Positions 32,176-44,423 of a DNA stretch of 64,000 nt are shown piece after piece. The DNA is from Talpa occidentalis (taxonomy: Eukaryota > Chordata > Mammalia > Eulipotyphla > Talpidae): the NCBI RefSeq assembly GCF_014898055.3, contig NW_023601322.1, forward strand, positions 73,808,740 through 73,872,739, read 5' to 3'. A program made the translations under genes and the position numbers. Numbering within the stretch: position 1 is the stretch's first letter; every line of letters begins with the position of its first letter. The notes below the pieces were generated by a model. That model was not told the DNA's origin, did not search any database, and was given only the letters and a program-made list of their open reading frames with translations.

Positions 32176-33293
32176 AAAACCTCCAGGCCCAGATGTCACC
32201 AGTGAATTCTATCTAACATTTATGGAAACTATAACATCAGCTTTGCACAAACTCTTCCAGGGAATAAAAAAGGAGGTAAAAACCCACAATATATCCATTG
32301 GTGCACAAGGAAAAGTCCAAAAAACAGAAAATCACCAGCCTTGTTTAGTCATAGTAAAGATACCAAAATCCTAACTAAGTAAGGTATCAGCAAGCTGAAC
32401 ACAGCAATTTTGAGAAAGGATACTGCACTATGACCAAGTTAAGTTAACCCCAAAAATGCAAAGTTAACAGAAAAATTGATATCATTTACATTATCAGATT
32501 AAAAAAGGGAAAACCACCATTTCAATAGACGTAAAAAAAAGCACTGAAAAATTCTAAATTTATTCACATTCATGGCTTCCTCTTTACAGGTAAAAATATA
32601 AAGAAACTTTGTTAATTGTTAAGAAAGTTCTATAGCAAACTTTCTTCATGGTGAAACAATGAAAATGTTCTTTTTCAGGGAACAAGACAAAGATCTCACT
32701 ATTCACCACTTCAGTTCTGCCCTGCATTGCTAGATCAGTAAGACAAGAAACAGAAACAAAAAGTAAAGATTTGAAAGAAAAAAGACTATCATTGTGGATG
32801 TCAAAAATTAAAAATGTATTTGTAGATACATTATTATAATTAACAAAGGTTTATAGCAAGGTTACTGGATGAAAAATACAGTAAAATCTATTCTTTTCCT
32901 ACATACCCTCACAAACAGTAAAATCGAAACTTTTTTTTTGAAAGATGCCCTTTACAACGGCATGAAGACATTAAAAACATTAAATGGAAAAACAGGCCAA
33001 GTCCATGAATTAGAAGATTTAATTATAAAACAATGCTAATATTGCTCAAAACTTAGACAATAACTGCAATCTCAATTTCAAGAGGAGATTTTACCAAGCT
33101 AATTCCAAAATTTATATACAACTTTGAAAGACCACAAGTAATTGAGAAAATCTTGGAAGACTAAAAAAGCCTAAATGGACTTCCCTACCAAGTAACAAAA
33201 CTTAATATAAAAGCTTAGAAATTAAGACAGTGTGAAATTGAACATGATTAGACAAACCAATGGAACTGAATAAAGGAGTCAAAAATAGATATA
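32176..33293 (+). mobile_element. Old L1 LINE, internal ORF2 fragment
   Basis: L1 reverse-transcriptase-region wording in order: CAGGCCCAGATGTCACCAGT, AAACTCTTCCAGGGAATAAA, ACTGCACTATGACCAAGTT, TTCAATAGACGTAAAAAAAA, ending near CAAACCAATGGAACTGAATA. No open frame remains. A 3' L1 end precedes it, so this is a separate fragment. Confidence 0.82.
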
Positions 33294-33563
33294 GGGCCTC
33301 CCTGGTGGCGCAGGCAGTTGAGCGCAGCGCTGTGAAGCTGTCTGCAGCCTCTGCAGTGCCGGTTCAATCCCCGCCGCCCGCGCCGTGGAGCAACACGCAT
33401 GGCGCAGCAGACCTCTCCTGCCTCGCCCATTGCTCCCCTCAGCAGTGTATTTCTTCGTCAGTCTGCCTGTTCTGTTCCCCACTCTGTCTCTGGTGAATCC
33501 TCCCACCCTCCCGCACATCTGGCCTGTACCCCGGTTCTTGTATAAATAAATCTTTAAAAAAAA
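33294..33563 (+). mobile_element. tRNA-derived SINE (subfamily B)
   Basis: GGGCCTCCCTGGTGGCGCAG head, GAGCGCAGCGCTGTGAAGCT, tail TGTATAAATAAATCTTT plus poly(A). Flanking AAAAATAGATATA versus AAAAATAGACATA. Forms a close inverted pair with the next SINE. Confidence 0.95.
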
Positions 33564-33589
33564 TAGACATATGTATGCATAGAATTTTT

Positions 33590-33850
33590 TAAAAGATTTA
33601 TTTACTTATGCATACAAGAGCTGGGGTAAAGGCCAGAGGCACACGGGGGTGAGAGGATTCACCAGAGACAGAGTGGGGAACAGAACAATCAGATTGACTG
33701 AAATACACTGCTGAGTGGAGCAGTGGGCAAGACAGGAGAGTCTGCTGCGCCATGTGTGTAGCTCCCTGGCCAGGGATCAAACTCATGCACAGTGACTGCC
33801 AATAACTTCATAGTGCAGAGACTTAACCCCCTTTGCCATGAGGGAGGCCC
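33590..33850 (-). mobile_element. tRNA-derived SINE (subfamily A), reverse orientation
   Basis: TTAAAAGATTTATTTACTTA opening, ends TTTGCCATGAGGGAGGCCC. Flanked by TGCATAGAATTTTT (33,576-33,589) and TGCATGGAATTTTT (33,851-33,864). Confidence 0.95.
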
Positions 33851-33864
33851 TGCATGGAATTTTT

Positions 33865-35310
33865 ATATACGCAGAGGTAGTGGTGCATATTGGTTGGAGA
33901 CACTGAAATTTTTCAATCACTGCTGCTAGAGCAACTAGGTATTCATAAGGGTAAAAACGGAACTCCCCATACACAAAATCATTTTCAGCTATAATTTTAA
34001 AAGGAACATTTAAAAGACAATAACATCTTCAAAACCCTTTAATAGGAAAGAATTTCTTTAACAAAACACAAGAGCAAAAAGCTTAACTTTTAACTACATT
34101 CAAATTAATCACTTATACTCATTAAAGACATAATTGGTAAGAAGACTGGCCATTAAATAGACTTTGCTCATCATATAACCAACAAGAACTAATATCCGAA
34201 ATATAAAAGAACACTGACAAATCAGTAAGAAAAAGACAGCGAGGTCCCGTACAAAACAAGGGGCAAAGAATGAAAATGTACTTCACAAAGAGGAAATCCT
34301 GGTAGCTTACAGACACAGAAAAAGATGTTCATTCACATTAGTAATCAAATAATTAAAATCAAATAATGTCAATGTATTTGAGATATACAAACATTTCGAC
34401 CTGATTGGCAAAAATCTGGATGATTACTGGTAACAGTGTTGACTAGGCTGAATCACAGGACGTTCCCATGGCTGGGGTGTATGCAAGGTACACCATTTAA
34501 AAACCTGTTTAGCATTGTCCTTGAAAGTTGAAGGTGTGTGTTGGGCCTCCCCTGGTAGCGCAGTGGTTGAGCACTGGGTTGCGAAGCTGCCCGCAGCCTC
34601 TGCAGCGCTGGTTCGATCCCCGGCTGCTCCCCGGCCACCGGCCACCGGAGGAGGGTCCCACATGGAGCGCAGACCTCTCCTGCCCCCCTCCCCCTCTGGC
34701 GAATTCTCTCACCCTCCCCTGCTTCTGACTGTACCCAGTGCTTGTATAAATAAAAATAAATAAATAAATAGATCTTAAAAAAAAAAAAAAGTTGAAGGTG
34801 TATATATCCTACACCCCAGCAATTCTACTCCTGGGAACAATGCAACAGGACCCCCTGGCCCTCTCAGCCACCACAGCATTTGTTCGGTGGCAAGAACTGG
34901 GAGCAACTCAAATGTCTCTCAGTGAGCAGAAGAGTGACTGAATAAGGAATTATGTGATGGAATATGACAATGAAAATAGAGTCATACACAACATTGTATG
35001 TCTCAAACATAATGTTGAATGATTAGGAGACGTAGTTCAACAACAGTGAAAACTAAAAAACTTGCTAGTACTTTATCAGAGATACCTAGAAGGAACACAA
35101 CTGTGAATAGAGGCCAAAGGCAATTATGGCAAAGCCAGAATGAGAGAAGTAAAGAGATGGAGACAGAGAAGCAGCACAAAGAGAGGTTCCTGGGTGCTGG
35201 TAAGGTTCTATTTGTTGACCTGATGGTGGCTGTAATCACTCAGTAATAATCTGCATTTATGCCTTGTAGTGTGTTTGACTTACATTAAAATATGTATTAA
35301 AAGACTTGTA
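33865..35310 (+). mobile_element. Old L1 LINE 3' region with nested SINE
   Basis: Degenerate L1 ORF2 3'-end and 3'-UTR wording: GACTTTGCTCATCATATAAC, CCCCAGCAATTCTACTCCTG, GGGAGCAACTCAAATGTCTC, TGATGGTGGCTGTAATCACT. Interrupted by the SINE at 34,543. Confidence 0.7.
34543..34790 (+). mobile_element. tRNA-derived SINE (subfamily C)
   Basis: GGGCCTCCCCTGGTAGCGCA head, B box GGTTCGATCCCC, CCGGCCACCGGCCACCGGAG (a local tandem duplication of CCGGCCA), tail TGTATAAATAAAAATAAATA. GTTGAAGGTGT is duplicated on both sides (34,527-34,537 and 34,791-34,801). The 3' body lacks the usual CTCAGCAGTGTA stretch. Confidence 0.96.
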
Positions 35311-35399
35311 TGTAGAACTTATTATCCTCCCCCCCCAAAAAAACAAAACAAAACACCACCATTACCTCCTTTAAGTGCTACAGAAAACATAACAAAGAC

Positions 35400-36400
35400 T
35401 CTTAAATGCATAGTTGAAGAAAACAAAAACTACCAAAAAGATCTGAAAGTACAGGCAACCTGGGGCTTGGGTTTTGATACACAAGAAGGAACAGAAACGA
35501 TAACATATTCAACCTAAGCCAAGGTGAGATACTATAAATTGAAATTTGAATAAATCTGGGGTAAAGGTATGAATTGTCAAGGAAAGAGGGTTCTATAGAC
35601 AAATTTACCCACTGCCTCAGAGAAACCAGGAAAAAATACCTGATTCTGTATTCTACATGGGAGAGAAATCCTTTGGATTCCCCGGCACAGACCTACTGCA
35701 TGTGGACATCTGGAGTTCAAATTTACACTGTCCTTCAGGGTCGGGAAGCTCCAAAGTGAGAAATAGGCATAAAAATCACTGCAGGCTCAGAGGTCCCACT
35801 GGGACATCCAGTAGAAGCAAATATAAAACCACTCTTGAGGGACCTGCCTCAATCCAGGTCATACAGGTTTCTCAAAGACAAATCTATATTTGAGTTCAAA
35901 TGAAAAATTACTAAACTCCACAAGGAACAACCCACCATGAGCAAGAGTTAGAAAACCTAAGAAATGGCAATTAAAACCCACTAAGAACGTCACAAGCTAA
36001 GATAGGTTGATAGAAAACATGTTTCAATGATTAAAATCAAAAAAAGGAATTGAAAAATCACAGGAGGAAAAAATAGGTTGCCAGAAAAGAACAAGCAGCG
36101 TTGAAAAGCATCAAGTGGAACGTCTATAAATGAAATACACAGAAATAGAAGTGAAAAAAAATACATTAAAGAGCTAAATGGAAATGAGAGCAAGAGTGAG
36201 CAACTGTTCTGATATAACAGAGATGAAGAGATGGGAAGATGAAATAGACTTTAAAATGCAGTAGACAAAATGAAAATAGCAACATGCATCAAACTGGAGG
36301 CCCAAGTAAAGAGCTATGCGTCTGGACCAAGGCGATATTCCGCAGTAATGGCTTAACGGTGACGACACACATGAGTCAGCAGGCTCAGAATGAGTGCCAA
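35400..36400 (+). mobile_element. Degraded L1/HAL1 ORF1-type sequence
   Basis: A-rich text with the style of the L1/HAL1 first reading frame (GAAGAAAACAAAAACTACCA, GAAATAGACTTTAAAATGC). No frame is intact. Assignment is tentative, and part may be unique A-rich DNA. Confidence 0.4.
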
Positions 36401-36419
36401 GCAGGAACAAGACAGCCAG

Positions 36420-36890
36420 TCTTCAAGGAAATACCCAGAAGTGGAATAGCTGGGTCATATGGTAGCTCTATTTTTTTTCCCTCTTTTTTTAATTATTTTT
36501 TTCTTACATCATTGTAGTCCCCATAGCTCTCCTGCCACCATGTCACCCATAAACCATCACCACTGTCCTTGTGTTTGTCCCTCCCCTGTTGTGATCCCTC
36601 CCTCTCTGCCCCCTGCTGTATGCATTAGACCTTGTCACTAGCTTGATAGTTGTTTTTTCCTTGACCTTTTGCTTGGTTTCTCTATATTCCACATGTAAGT
36701 GAGACCATCCGTTATTTATCTTTTTCCTTCTGGTTTATTTTGGCTAGCTTAATTTCCAGCTCCATCCCTGCTGCTGCAAATGGCGTGAATTTGCAGTTCT
36801 AGCCTTAATTTTTTGAGGACTCTTCAAACTATGTTTCATAGTGACTGTGTCAGTTTACATTTCCACCAACCATATACAAGGATCTCCTTT
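36420..36890 (-). mobile_element. L1 ORF2 fragment on the - strand, split by a second - strand L1 3' end
   Basis: ATACCCAGAAGTGGAATAGC then GGGTCATATGGTAGCTCTAT continues after an interruption at about 36,810 with AATTTTTTGAGGACTCTTCA and CATTTCCACCAACCATATAC. Both are reverse-complement L1 ORF2. The interrupting piece (about 36,476-36,809) begins with poly(T) and reads ...CACATGTAAGTGAGACCATC. It is another reverse L1 3' end inserted into the first. Confidence 0.75.
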
Positions 36891-37195
36891 AAATAATCAA
36901 GATATGCAAATAACCAAAATGGCCACTGATGGGTGAATGGACAAGAAGGTATTTATATATATATATATTCAGCTGTAAAAATGAATGAAGTCCTATCATT
37001 CACAACAAAACAGATGAGCCGTCGAGAGTATTATATTTAGTGAAATAAGTCAGGTAAAGAAAGACAAATACTGTGATTCACTCATGTGGAATATAAAGAA
37101 ATAAAGCAAACAAACAAAACCCTCTTAGATACAGAGAGCGGATAGTGAGAACCAGAAAGGAAGGACAGGGGTGAAAGGGGCAAAGAAACAGCCTA
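36891..37195 (+). mobile_element. L1 LINE 3' end fragment
   Basis: CAAAATGGCCACTGATGGGT, then AATGAATGAAGTCCTATC and TAGTGAAATAAGTCAGGTAA, is L1 ORF2 end/3' UTR wording on the + strand. It contains a short (TA)n run at 36,955-36,969. Confidence 0.78.
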
Positions 37196-37369
37196 ATAAA
37201 TAGAAATGAGAAATAAGATACTATAAATAAATCTCAGTGATATCATCACAATGGAAGAAATGTGCCAGTTAAAAGTCAGATTGGTAGACTGAATTTTAGA
37301 AATATACCTGGACTCTATGCTATTTGTGAGAGAAATCTGTAGGACGCAAGCATACATAAAGATAAAGAT

Positions 37370-38280
37370 AATGACCTGGAAAACCCAAATGTCCACTAGC
37401 TGACAAATACATAAATAATGTATGGTTTGTCCAGACAATGGAGTTTATTCCTTCATAAAAAGGAATGAGGCTGACTCAGGCTACCACCTGGATGAACCTT
37501 GAGAGGCCTCTGCCAAGCAAAAGAAGTTGCAAAAGAACATACATTGTAGGATTCTATTTGTGTGAAATGCCCAGAATAAGCAAATCCATGGACACCAAGA
37601 GCAGGTTTGCTTTTGCCAGGGAAGAGGGGAGAGGAACGTGCAGGATGACGGCTAATGGGTACAATATTTCCTTTGCGGTGGATGAAATTGTCGTGGAAAT
37701 ACTGGTGATGTCTGTGCCACTGTTTATATGTAAACCACTCAACAGTATGCTTTAAAATGATGGCTTTTCATAATAAACTCTTAACATCTGAGTGCAAAAC
37801 TAAGGCAGCCAGAGGCAGGATTGTGGGATGGGAGGGGGCGAGGAGGGGGCCCAATGGAACATGGTGGAGGATGGTGGCAGCGCTGGAAGTGGGCAGGGGG
37901 TGAAAGTATACCTGTAGAGATTTGAACCTGTAAGTCCTAGAACAGGTACAAAGACGTAAACTTACTTAACCTCAATAAACATAACTTACAAAAAAGAAAA
38001 ACTGGTGAAATTTGAATAAGTGAAATAAATTTGTAGCTTATAGTTAACAGTATCATACCAATGTTATTTTCCTGGTTTTAATAAATATACCTTAGTTACG
38101 TAAAGTTATTGATATTAGGGGAAGCTGGAAAGAGTATACAGTAACTGTTCTAATTTTGCAAATTTCCTCTAAGTTTAAAATTATTTCAAAATAAAAAATG
38201 ACTTAAAAGATAACCATCTGAAAAATTAGTTAAATGGTGTATTTTGTGATGTGTGAAGTATATCTCAATAAAAAATGTAG
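37370..38280 (+). mobile_element. Old L1 LINE 3' ends (at least two), one short younger insert
   Basis: AACCCAAATGTCCACTAGCT, GGATGAACCTTGAGAGGCCT and ATTCTATTTGTGTGAAATGC follow an old L1 3' end. 38,000-38,200 (GGTTTTAATAAATATACCTT, AAAATTATTTCAAAATAAAA) is an L1 3' terminus. 38,225-38,275 (TGTGAAGTATATCTCAATAA) is another. About 37,798-37,995 resembles the short younger L1 3' UTR piece found also at 48,340 and 61,304 and appears inserted between them. Confidence 0.7.
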
Positions 38281-38314
38281 GACAGTGGATTGGAAATACA
38301 AGTCAAAAGCAAAT

Positions 38315-38573
38315 TTTTTTTAAAGATTTATTTATTTTTATACAAGAACTGGGGTACAGGCCAGTGGCGCGGGAGGGTAAGAGGATTCACCAGTGACAGA
38401 GCGGGGAACAGAACAGGCAGACTGACCAAAATACACTGCTGAGGGGAGCAGCGGGTGAGACAGGAAAGGTCTCCCGTGCCACGTAGCCAGCCAGGAATCG
38501 AACCTGTGCTGCAGAGGCTGCAGACAGCTTCACAACGCTGCGCTCAACCTGCTGCTCCACTGGGGAGGCCCCC
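38315..38573 (-). mobile_element. tRNA-derived SINE (subfamily B), reverse orientation
   Basis: Poly(T)-AAAGATTTATTTATTTTTAT start, ends CTCCACTGGGGAGGCCCC. Nine-base duplication AAAGCAAAT at 38,306-38,314 and 38,574-38,582. Confidence 0.95.
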
Positions 38574-39033
38574 AAAGCAAATATTTAAAAAAATTTTTGA
38601 CCACATTAATACATGACAATATACTTTATTACGAACAGCAGGGACTGTCAGGTACTCACCAGACAGATAAAACAGATTCTAAAACATACCAAGTAAATAT
38701 GATAGTGTTAAAAGGAGGAACTGACAATTTATCCCTCATGGCAGGCGATTTTAACATCACTCTCTCAATAATTGTCTTCAACAAATAAACACTGGGGAGC
38801 TCTCTTGCCCACCTGTGACTATGCAAGTGCCTCTCCATCTTTTTCCTAATAAACCCCTCCTTTTAGAATGCAAAAAAAAAAAAAAAAAGGAAAGGTTTTA
38901 AAAAGATTTGAACCACACAATAAGTAAGCTTAAGCCACAGATATACACCGAACCCTGCATATATAGCAATCAGAGAAAACACAGCCTTTTTAACTTCATG
39001 TGAAACTATACCAAAAAAAACCTAACCATGTTC

Positions 39034-39314
39034 GGGCCTCCCTTGGTGGCGCAGGCAGCTGAGCGCCGCACTGTGAAGCTGTCCTCAGCCTCTACAGCAC
39101 AGGTTCAATACCAGCCAGCCGACGAGGGTCCCACATGGAACAGCAGACCTCTCCTGTCACGCCCGCTGCTCTCCTCAGCAGTGTATTTCGTCAGTCTGCC
39201 TGTTCTGTTCCCTGCTCTGTCTCTGGTGAATCCTCCTCTCATCCTCCCACACATCTGGCCTGTACCCTGGTTCTTGTATAAATAAATAATAAATAAATCT
39301 TTTTAAAAAAAAAA
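39034..39314 (+). mobile_element. tRNA-derived SINE (subfamily B)
   Basis: GGGCCTCCCTTGGTGGCGCA head, tail TGTATAAATAAATAATAAAT plus poly(A). Perfect 15-bp duplication AACCTAACCATGTTC (39,019-39,033 and 39,315-39,329). Confidence 0.97.
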
Positions 39315-39517
39315 AACCTAACCATGTTCTAGGTAGAAAGCCACAAAAAGAATTTCAATAGCTACCACAGCATCAAAATCATCAAGCACATTCTCTGACC
39401 ACAATAAACTAAGACTTAAATCAATAACAAAACATAGCCAAGGGATCTCCATACACGTGTCATCATAACTCTTAAGTCAAAGATATCATAGTAAAAATTT
39501 AAAATATTCCAAATGAC

Positions 39518-39518
<1 letters not shown>

Positions 39519-39582
<64 letters not shown>
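39519..39582 (+). repeat. (TC)n(TA)n compound microsatellite
   Basis: About 17 TC units run directly into about 15 TA units. Confidence 0.97.
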
Positions 39583-39583
<1 letters not shown>

Positions 39584-40520
39584 CTTGCATGTATATGGAT
39601 TAGATTAGATAGAACTTCTATGATGCACAGAGAGCAATAGAGGGAAATACACACATTTGAAAAGAATAACAGAGTAATTAAACATCAGACATTTGAGGAT
39701 TCAACTCAGTAAATTATAAAAGGAACACCAGAGTAAACCCAAAACAACTAGAAGGTGAAAAATAGGCTAAGCACAGAAATTTTAAAATAGGAAGCAAATG
39801 ATAAAAAGGACTAATAAAACCAAAAGCTGGTTGTTTGTAAAAACTAATAAAATAGCAAACCCACGGTAAGTCTGAACAGGAAACAGTATAAATACTGGGA
39901 ATGAAAAAGGCATAGTTATCACAGATTTAGCAGAGAGTTTTTAAGAACAGAACAGATTACTATGAACAACTTTATGGAATCCATATGAAAACCTAAATGA
40001 AATGGACCATGTCCTAGTAAGACGGTTTGTCAAAATGAACTCAAGGAGAAATGGAAAACTTGAAGACTATAAAAGAAAGCAAATCAATAGTTAATCTACT
40101 CACAAAAACAAAACCCAGAACACTGGGCCCAGACAGTTTAAGAGGCAATTCTGTCTTATACAAAATGGTTCAGAAAATAAAAAAGAAAGGAAAGCTCCTC
40201 AATTCATTTTATGAGCCTAGTAAACTCTTAAAATAAATAGCAGACAAGAACAGAAAAAGAAACGAAAATCATGGGCCAATCTCGCTTATGAACAAAAGAC
40301 CGAAAATTTTGAAATGATCAGGTTTTAGGAAATCCCTCATGACCGAGAATAATAATGCATAGATAAATTCTAAGCTATTAATGTAATGCATTACACATTA
40401 GCACATTAAAGAAGAAAAATCTATGGCTGACTCTGTAGATACAGAAAAAATCACTTGATAAACTTCAGTACCCATTCATGATTTTTTTTAAAAAAATGAA
40501 AAACTCTCAGCAAATTTGGA

Positions 40521-41673
40521 ATAGACAGGAACTCCCTTGGACTTAAATCAGAGTTATCTCCAGGAATGCCCTTGGGTGCTATAACTGGTACTTGAATCTA
40601 AATGGGTACAGCAGCCTGCCAGTGCCCGCCTGGCAGCATCTCATCATTGCTGCTGGCCAGGACTACTGTTTTTGTCCTCTTCTTCCCTTTTCCCAATACT
40701 CATTCTTACTGGGCTCCATCCTAGCATCACCGCTGGCCATTTGCTGGCGGCAGGGGGTCAGAACCTGTCTTTGGAGTTCAAAGTTTACCAGATGACAAGG
40801 AATTACATCAGGACCTAAAGGTGAGTCTGCACATCACCTTGAGTGCTCCTAGAATTTGACCTGCAGGTAGCGACTAGATGTGACCGGGGACGGGATTACT
40901 TTGGGAAGAGGCCACCATGTTAGATGTCTATGAGGAACATAAATATAGTTACGTGGTGAGTAGAAGGGCAGACTGGCAAAACTGACTATTCATAAACCTC
41001 ATTCCTTATTTCTCCTGGGAACACTGCAGACTACAGTATCCAACTTCTTAGCAGTAATGTGTGGCCACAGGAAGTAAGCAGTAAGGGTCGTTAGAAGTAA
41101 GCACAGCAAGGTGAGGCACTTCCAGACCTGACCTATATACTCCCCATGGGGACCCCCCATGTTCCTCCCACTTCCATGGTGCCCTTGAAGCCACGTGTTA
41201 GACTGAACCTGGGTTCCTTGTGTGATTATTTATGTAACTGGTCACCCATCAGAAATACATGATTTGAAATTTAAGTGAACAAGAAATACACTTACATTTT
41301 GCTACAGACACTGAGATTTTTGAGGATTGTTATAGACTATTGTTATCTTAATAAAGCCTACAAAAGATTTAAGGTAAAGCATTACACTCATTTCATTTAG
41401 ATTGAGTAATGAATCCAGAATGCTCACTAGCTCCCCTCCTTGCAGCCTGGTATAGGAAGAAGTGGCAAGTCCAGTAATAAGACTGATATGGATGAGTGGG
41501 TGGGTGAATGAGGGGTGGTGGATAGGCTTAGGACTGAAAAGGAAAGACAAGAATGTTATTTCTAGAATATGTAAATATGCAAAAAATCCAAGAGTTTCTA
41601 AAGACATGTTGTTAACAATAAATAAGTTTGAAACTTTGCCAATAGATAGAGATCTTATATAATATCAACTTGA
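40521..41673. repeat. Mixed sequence, partly an unassigned ancient repeat
   Basis: A moderate-GC stretch. The portion near 41,040-41,130 (GTGTGGCCACAGGAAGTAAG, GAGGCACTTCCAGACCTGAC) has the wording of an ancient dispersed repeat of unknown family. No gene seen. Confidence 0.35.
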
Positions 41674-41965
41674 GGGCCTCCCCTGTGGCGCAGCGGTTGA
41701 GCGCTGGGTTGCGAAGCTGCCCGCAGCCTCTGCAGCGCCGGTTCAATCCCCAGCTGCTCCCCGGCCACTGGAGGAGGGTCCCACATGGTGCGCAGACATC
41801 TCCTGCCGCCCGCTGCTCCCCTCTGCCTGCTCTGATCCCCGCTCTGGCTCTGGTGAATTCTCTCACCCTCCCACGCTTCTGACTGTACCCAGTGCTTGTA
41901 TAAATAAATAAATAAACAAACAAACAAACAAATAAATAAATAAGTCTTCAAAAAAAAAAAAAAAA
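41674..41965 (+). mobile_element. tRNA-derived SINE (subfamily C)
   Basis: GGGCCTCCCCTGTGGCGCAG head, B box GGTTCAATCCCC, long tail of TAAA and CAAA units plus poly(A). Perfect duplication AATATCAACTTGA (41,661-41,673 and 41,966-41,978). Confidence 0.97.
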
Positions 41966-41984
41966 AATATCAACTTGAAATGTA

Positions 41985-42880
41985 ATTTTTGAATAATGCA
42001 TTATTTTAACTTGGATTACATTTAATCTATATACTCATTTGGTGATCAACAGCTTTATAACACAGCATCTTCCATAACAATGCATGATTTTTAAGAGCAC
42101 AAAAATATAAAATGCCAAAGAATAAATCCAACCAAGGTATGCAATACTTTATAGAGAAAATGACATTGTTGTAAAAGACAAATGATGATGTCATGACTAG
42201 GAAACACCAATCTCCTAAAAATAAAATATTTCCTCCAAATGAATCCATATTTCAGTCAAATTCTATCACTTCAAATAAAGTGAAGAATAGCTAGGACAAT
42301 CTGAGGGGTGGGGTATGGTAGATCTTACAAGATTTCTGTAAAGTCGATAAAAGTTAAACAGTCATATTACTTCAGGGATAACTAAAAATACTAATGGAAC
42401 TGAGAGTAGAAAGCCCAGAAACAGCACATATATATGGGAGCCAAATATATACCACATGAGGCAGTACTACAAGCACATCAGGGAGAACATATATACAATC
42501 CAATGGTTCTAAGATAATTACCATCCATATTAAAATTAGATGAAGTTGGAGAAAACTATAAAAACTTTCTTAGGAACACAAAATAGTTTTAAAACCCAGA
42601 GTAATAAAGTCTCTTAAACAATTAAAAACACAAACCCTAAAAGATAAATAAATCTGACATTTTGTATGCAGGAAGATATGTCTACTTGCTTACTTGTATG
42701 TACACACAGACATTTAGAAAGGATACATGAGAAATTAATGACAGTGTTGGAGGGCTGTATAGAAGGGGGACAAGAATAGGAGGAAATCATTTCATTTACA
42801 TTTCATTTACATTCACAGTATTGTTAACCATACACTGTATTACCCATTATAAAAACTTTTAAAGGTCTGTACTTCACAAA
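41985..42880 (+). mobile_element. Old L1 LINE ORF2 fragment
   Basis: Degenerate L1 wording (AATAAATCCAACCAAGGTAT, GAGTAGAAAGCCCAGAAACA) up to about 42,650. The final 230 bases are less certain. Confidence 0.6.
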
Positions 42881-42949
42881 GACACCACAAAGTGATGTCA
42901 CAATCTGGAGCAAGATGCTTACAGTCATGTTTACAATTTACTAGTAGCC

Positions 42950-44400
42950 TGACTACAGAAAGAAATTCTTAACAAGAAAAAGATAATTCACATGTACATG
43001 GCTAATAAATTTACAACAAAGTAACCAAGCATATATAACAGGGACAGGGCAGTCACTTCAATAAATAGTGTTGGGAAACTGGACACCCACATAGAAGAGA
43101 GAGAAATATGACCACTATTTCATACCATACACAAAAATTAACTCAGAATGGATTAAAGACTAGAACATGAGGCCTGAAACTGTCAAACCCCTAGAAAAAA
43201 CATATACTGTAAGCTCCTTGACACATCTTAATGATTTTCTAGTCTGAGACCAAAAGCAAAAATAAACAAATGGGACCACATCAGACTAAAAAGCTTCTGC
43301 ACAACAAAAGCAACTATCAGTAAAACAAAACAAAACAAAACAAAAAAGACATCCTACTGAATGGAAGAAAATATTTGCCTATCATATATTTCACTAGGGA
43401 CTGACATCCAAAATCTGCAAAGAACTGATATAACTCAACAAAAAGAAAACAAAGTTCCCAATCAAAAAACTGGCAGAAGAGCAAAATAGATACTTTTCCA
43501 AAGATATACAGATGGGCAACAGACACATGAAAATATCCTCAGCATCACTAATATTGAGGGAAATGAAAATCACAATGCAAGATCTCCTCACATGTAACAA
43601 TGACTATTATCAAAAAGTCAAGAAATAACAAGTATTGGAGAGGATGTGTAGGAAAGGGAAGCTTTATGTACTGTTGGCAGGAATGTAGATTGGTGCAGCC
43701 AATTTCAGTTTGGAAAACGAAGTAGATTCTTCAAAAAATTTTAAAAAGACAATACCATCTGATCCAGTGATTTCATTTTGGGGTATTTACCCCCCAAAAA
43801 TTGAAAACACTAACTCATAAAGACACATGTACCCCCAAATTTAGTGCATCATCATTTACAATAGCCAAGCTATGGGAAGAGTCTGTCCATCAATGGATGA
43901 ATGTACAAAGAAGTTGTGGTATCAGCAGACTATGGTGGAAAACTATGGGTACCCTGGTGGGGGGTGTGGTGTTGCAACATACACCAGAAAGGTATGATCC
44001 TATATATCTAAATAATATACAGTATTAGAAGTCACTGTCACCTCAATTTTGAAAAACAAAAACTGTGGTGTGTATATATATACAGGGATATACACTTATA
44101 TACAGTGGTATATTTATTCAGCCATGCAAAAGGAGACACTGCCATTTGCAACAAGAAGGATGTACCTGGAGGGCAATATGCTAAATTCAAGTAACTCAGA
44201 GAAAGCAAATATCATATGATCTCTCTTTATATGGCATCTTTAATTTGAAAATAGAAAGAACCTCAGATATAGTGAACAGACTGGTGGCCGGCCAGAGGTA
44301 GAGAGCGGGAGGAGTGAGTGAAGGCCACAAAAGAAAAAGGTGAAAGTTGAAAAAAGAAAAAATTGATGAAAACTTAACGATTAAAAATGGAATACTGCTA
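42950..44400 (+). mobile_element. L1 LINE ORF2 3' region and 3' end, with a nested L1 tail
   Basis: Clear L1 wording: GTTGGGAAACTGGACACCCA, AAATTAACTCAGAATGGATT, AAAAGCTTCTGCACAACAAA, CAAAGATATACAGATGGGCA, GTACTGTTGGCAGGAATGTA. Frame broken. About 43,921-44,052 (AGACTATGGTGGAAAACTAT ... GTCACCTCAATTTTG) is a short L1 3' UTR inserted at TTGTGGT. The host ORF2 text then resumes (GTATATTTATTCAGCCATGC). Confidence 0.87.
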
Positions 44401-44423
44401 CTATACATTAAAACTTAAAGAAT

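Larger units (their letters stand above)
38590..40520 (+). mobile_element. Old L1 LINE ORF2 5'/central region with nested SINE
   Basis: L1 endonuclease-to-RT region wording in order: GGCAGGCGATTTTAACATCA, TTCTCTGACCACAATAAACT, AAAACCAAAAGCTGGTTGTT, ATTACTATGAACAACTTTAT, ACACTGGGCCCAGACAG. No intact frame. Interrupted by the SINE at 39,034 and the (TC)n(TA)n microsatellite. Confidence 0.82.

Noticed and set aside
34543..34625. tRNA gene calls from the SINE heads (A and B boxes present)
   Set aside because: The head is tRNA-related but lies at the start of a ~250-base retroposon with target duplications and does not close into a normal cloverleaf as far as I can judge.
39519..39582. CRISPR-like or tandem array
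   Set aside because: Simple dinucleotide microsatellite; the host is a mammal.
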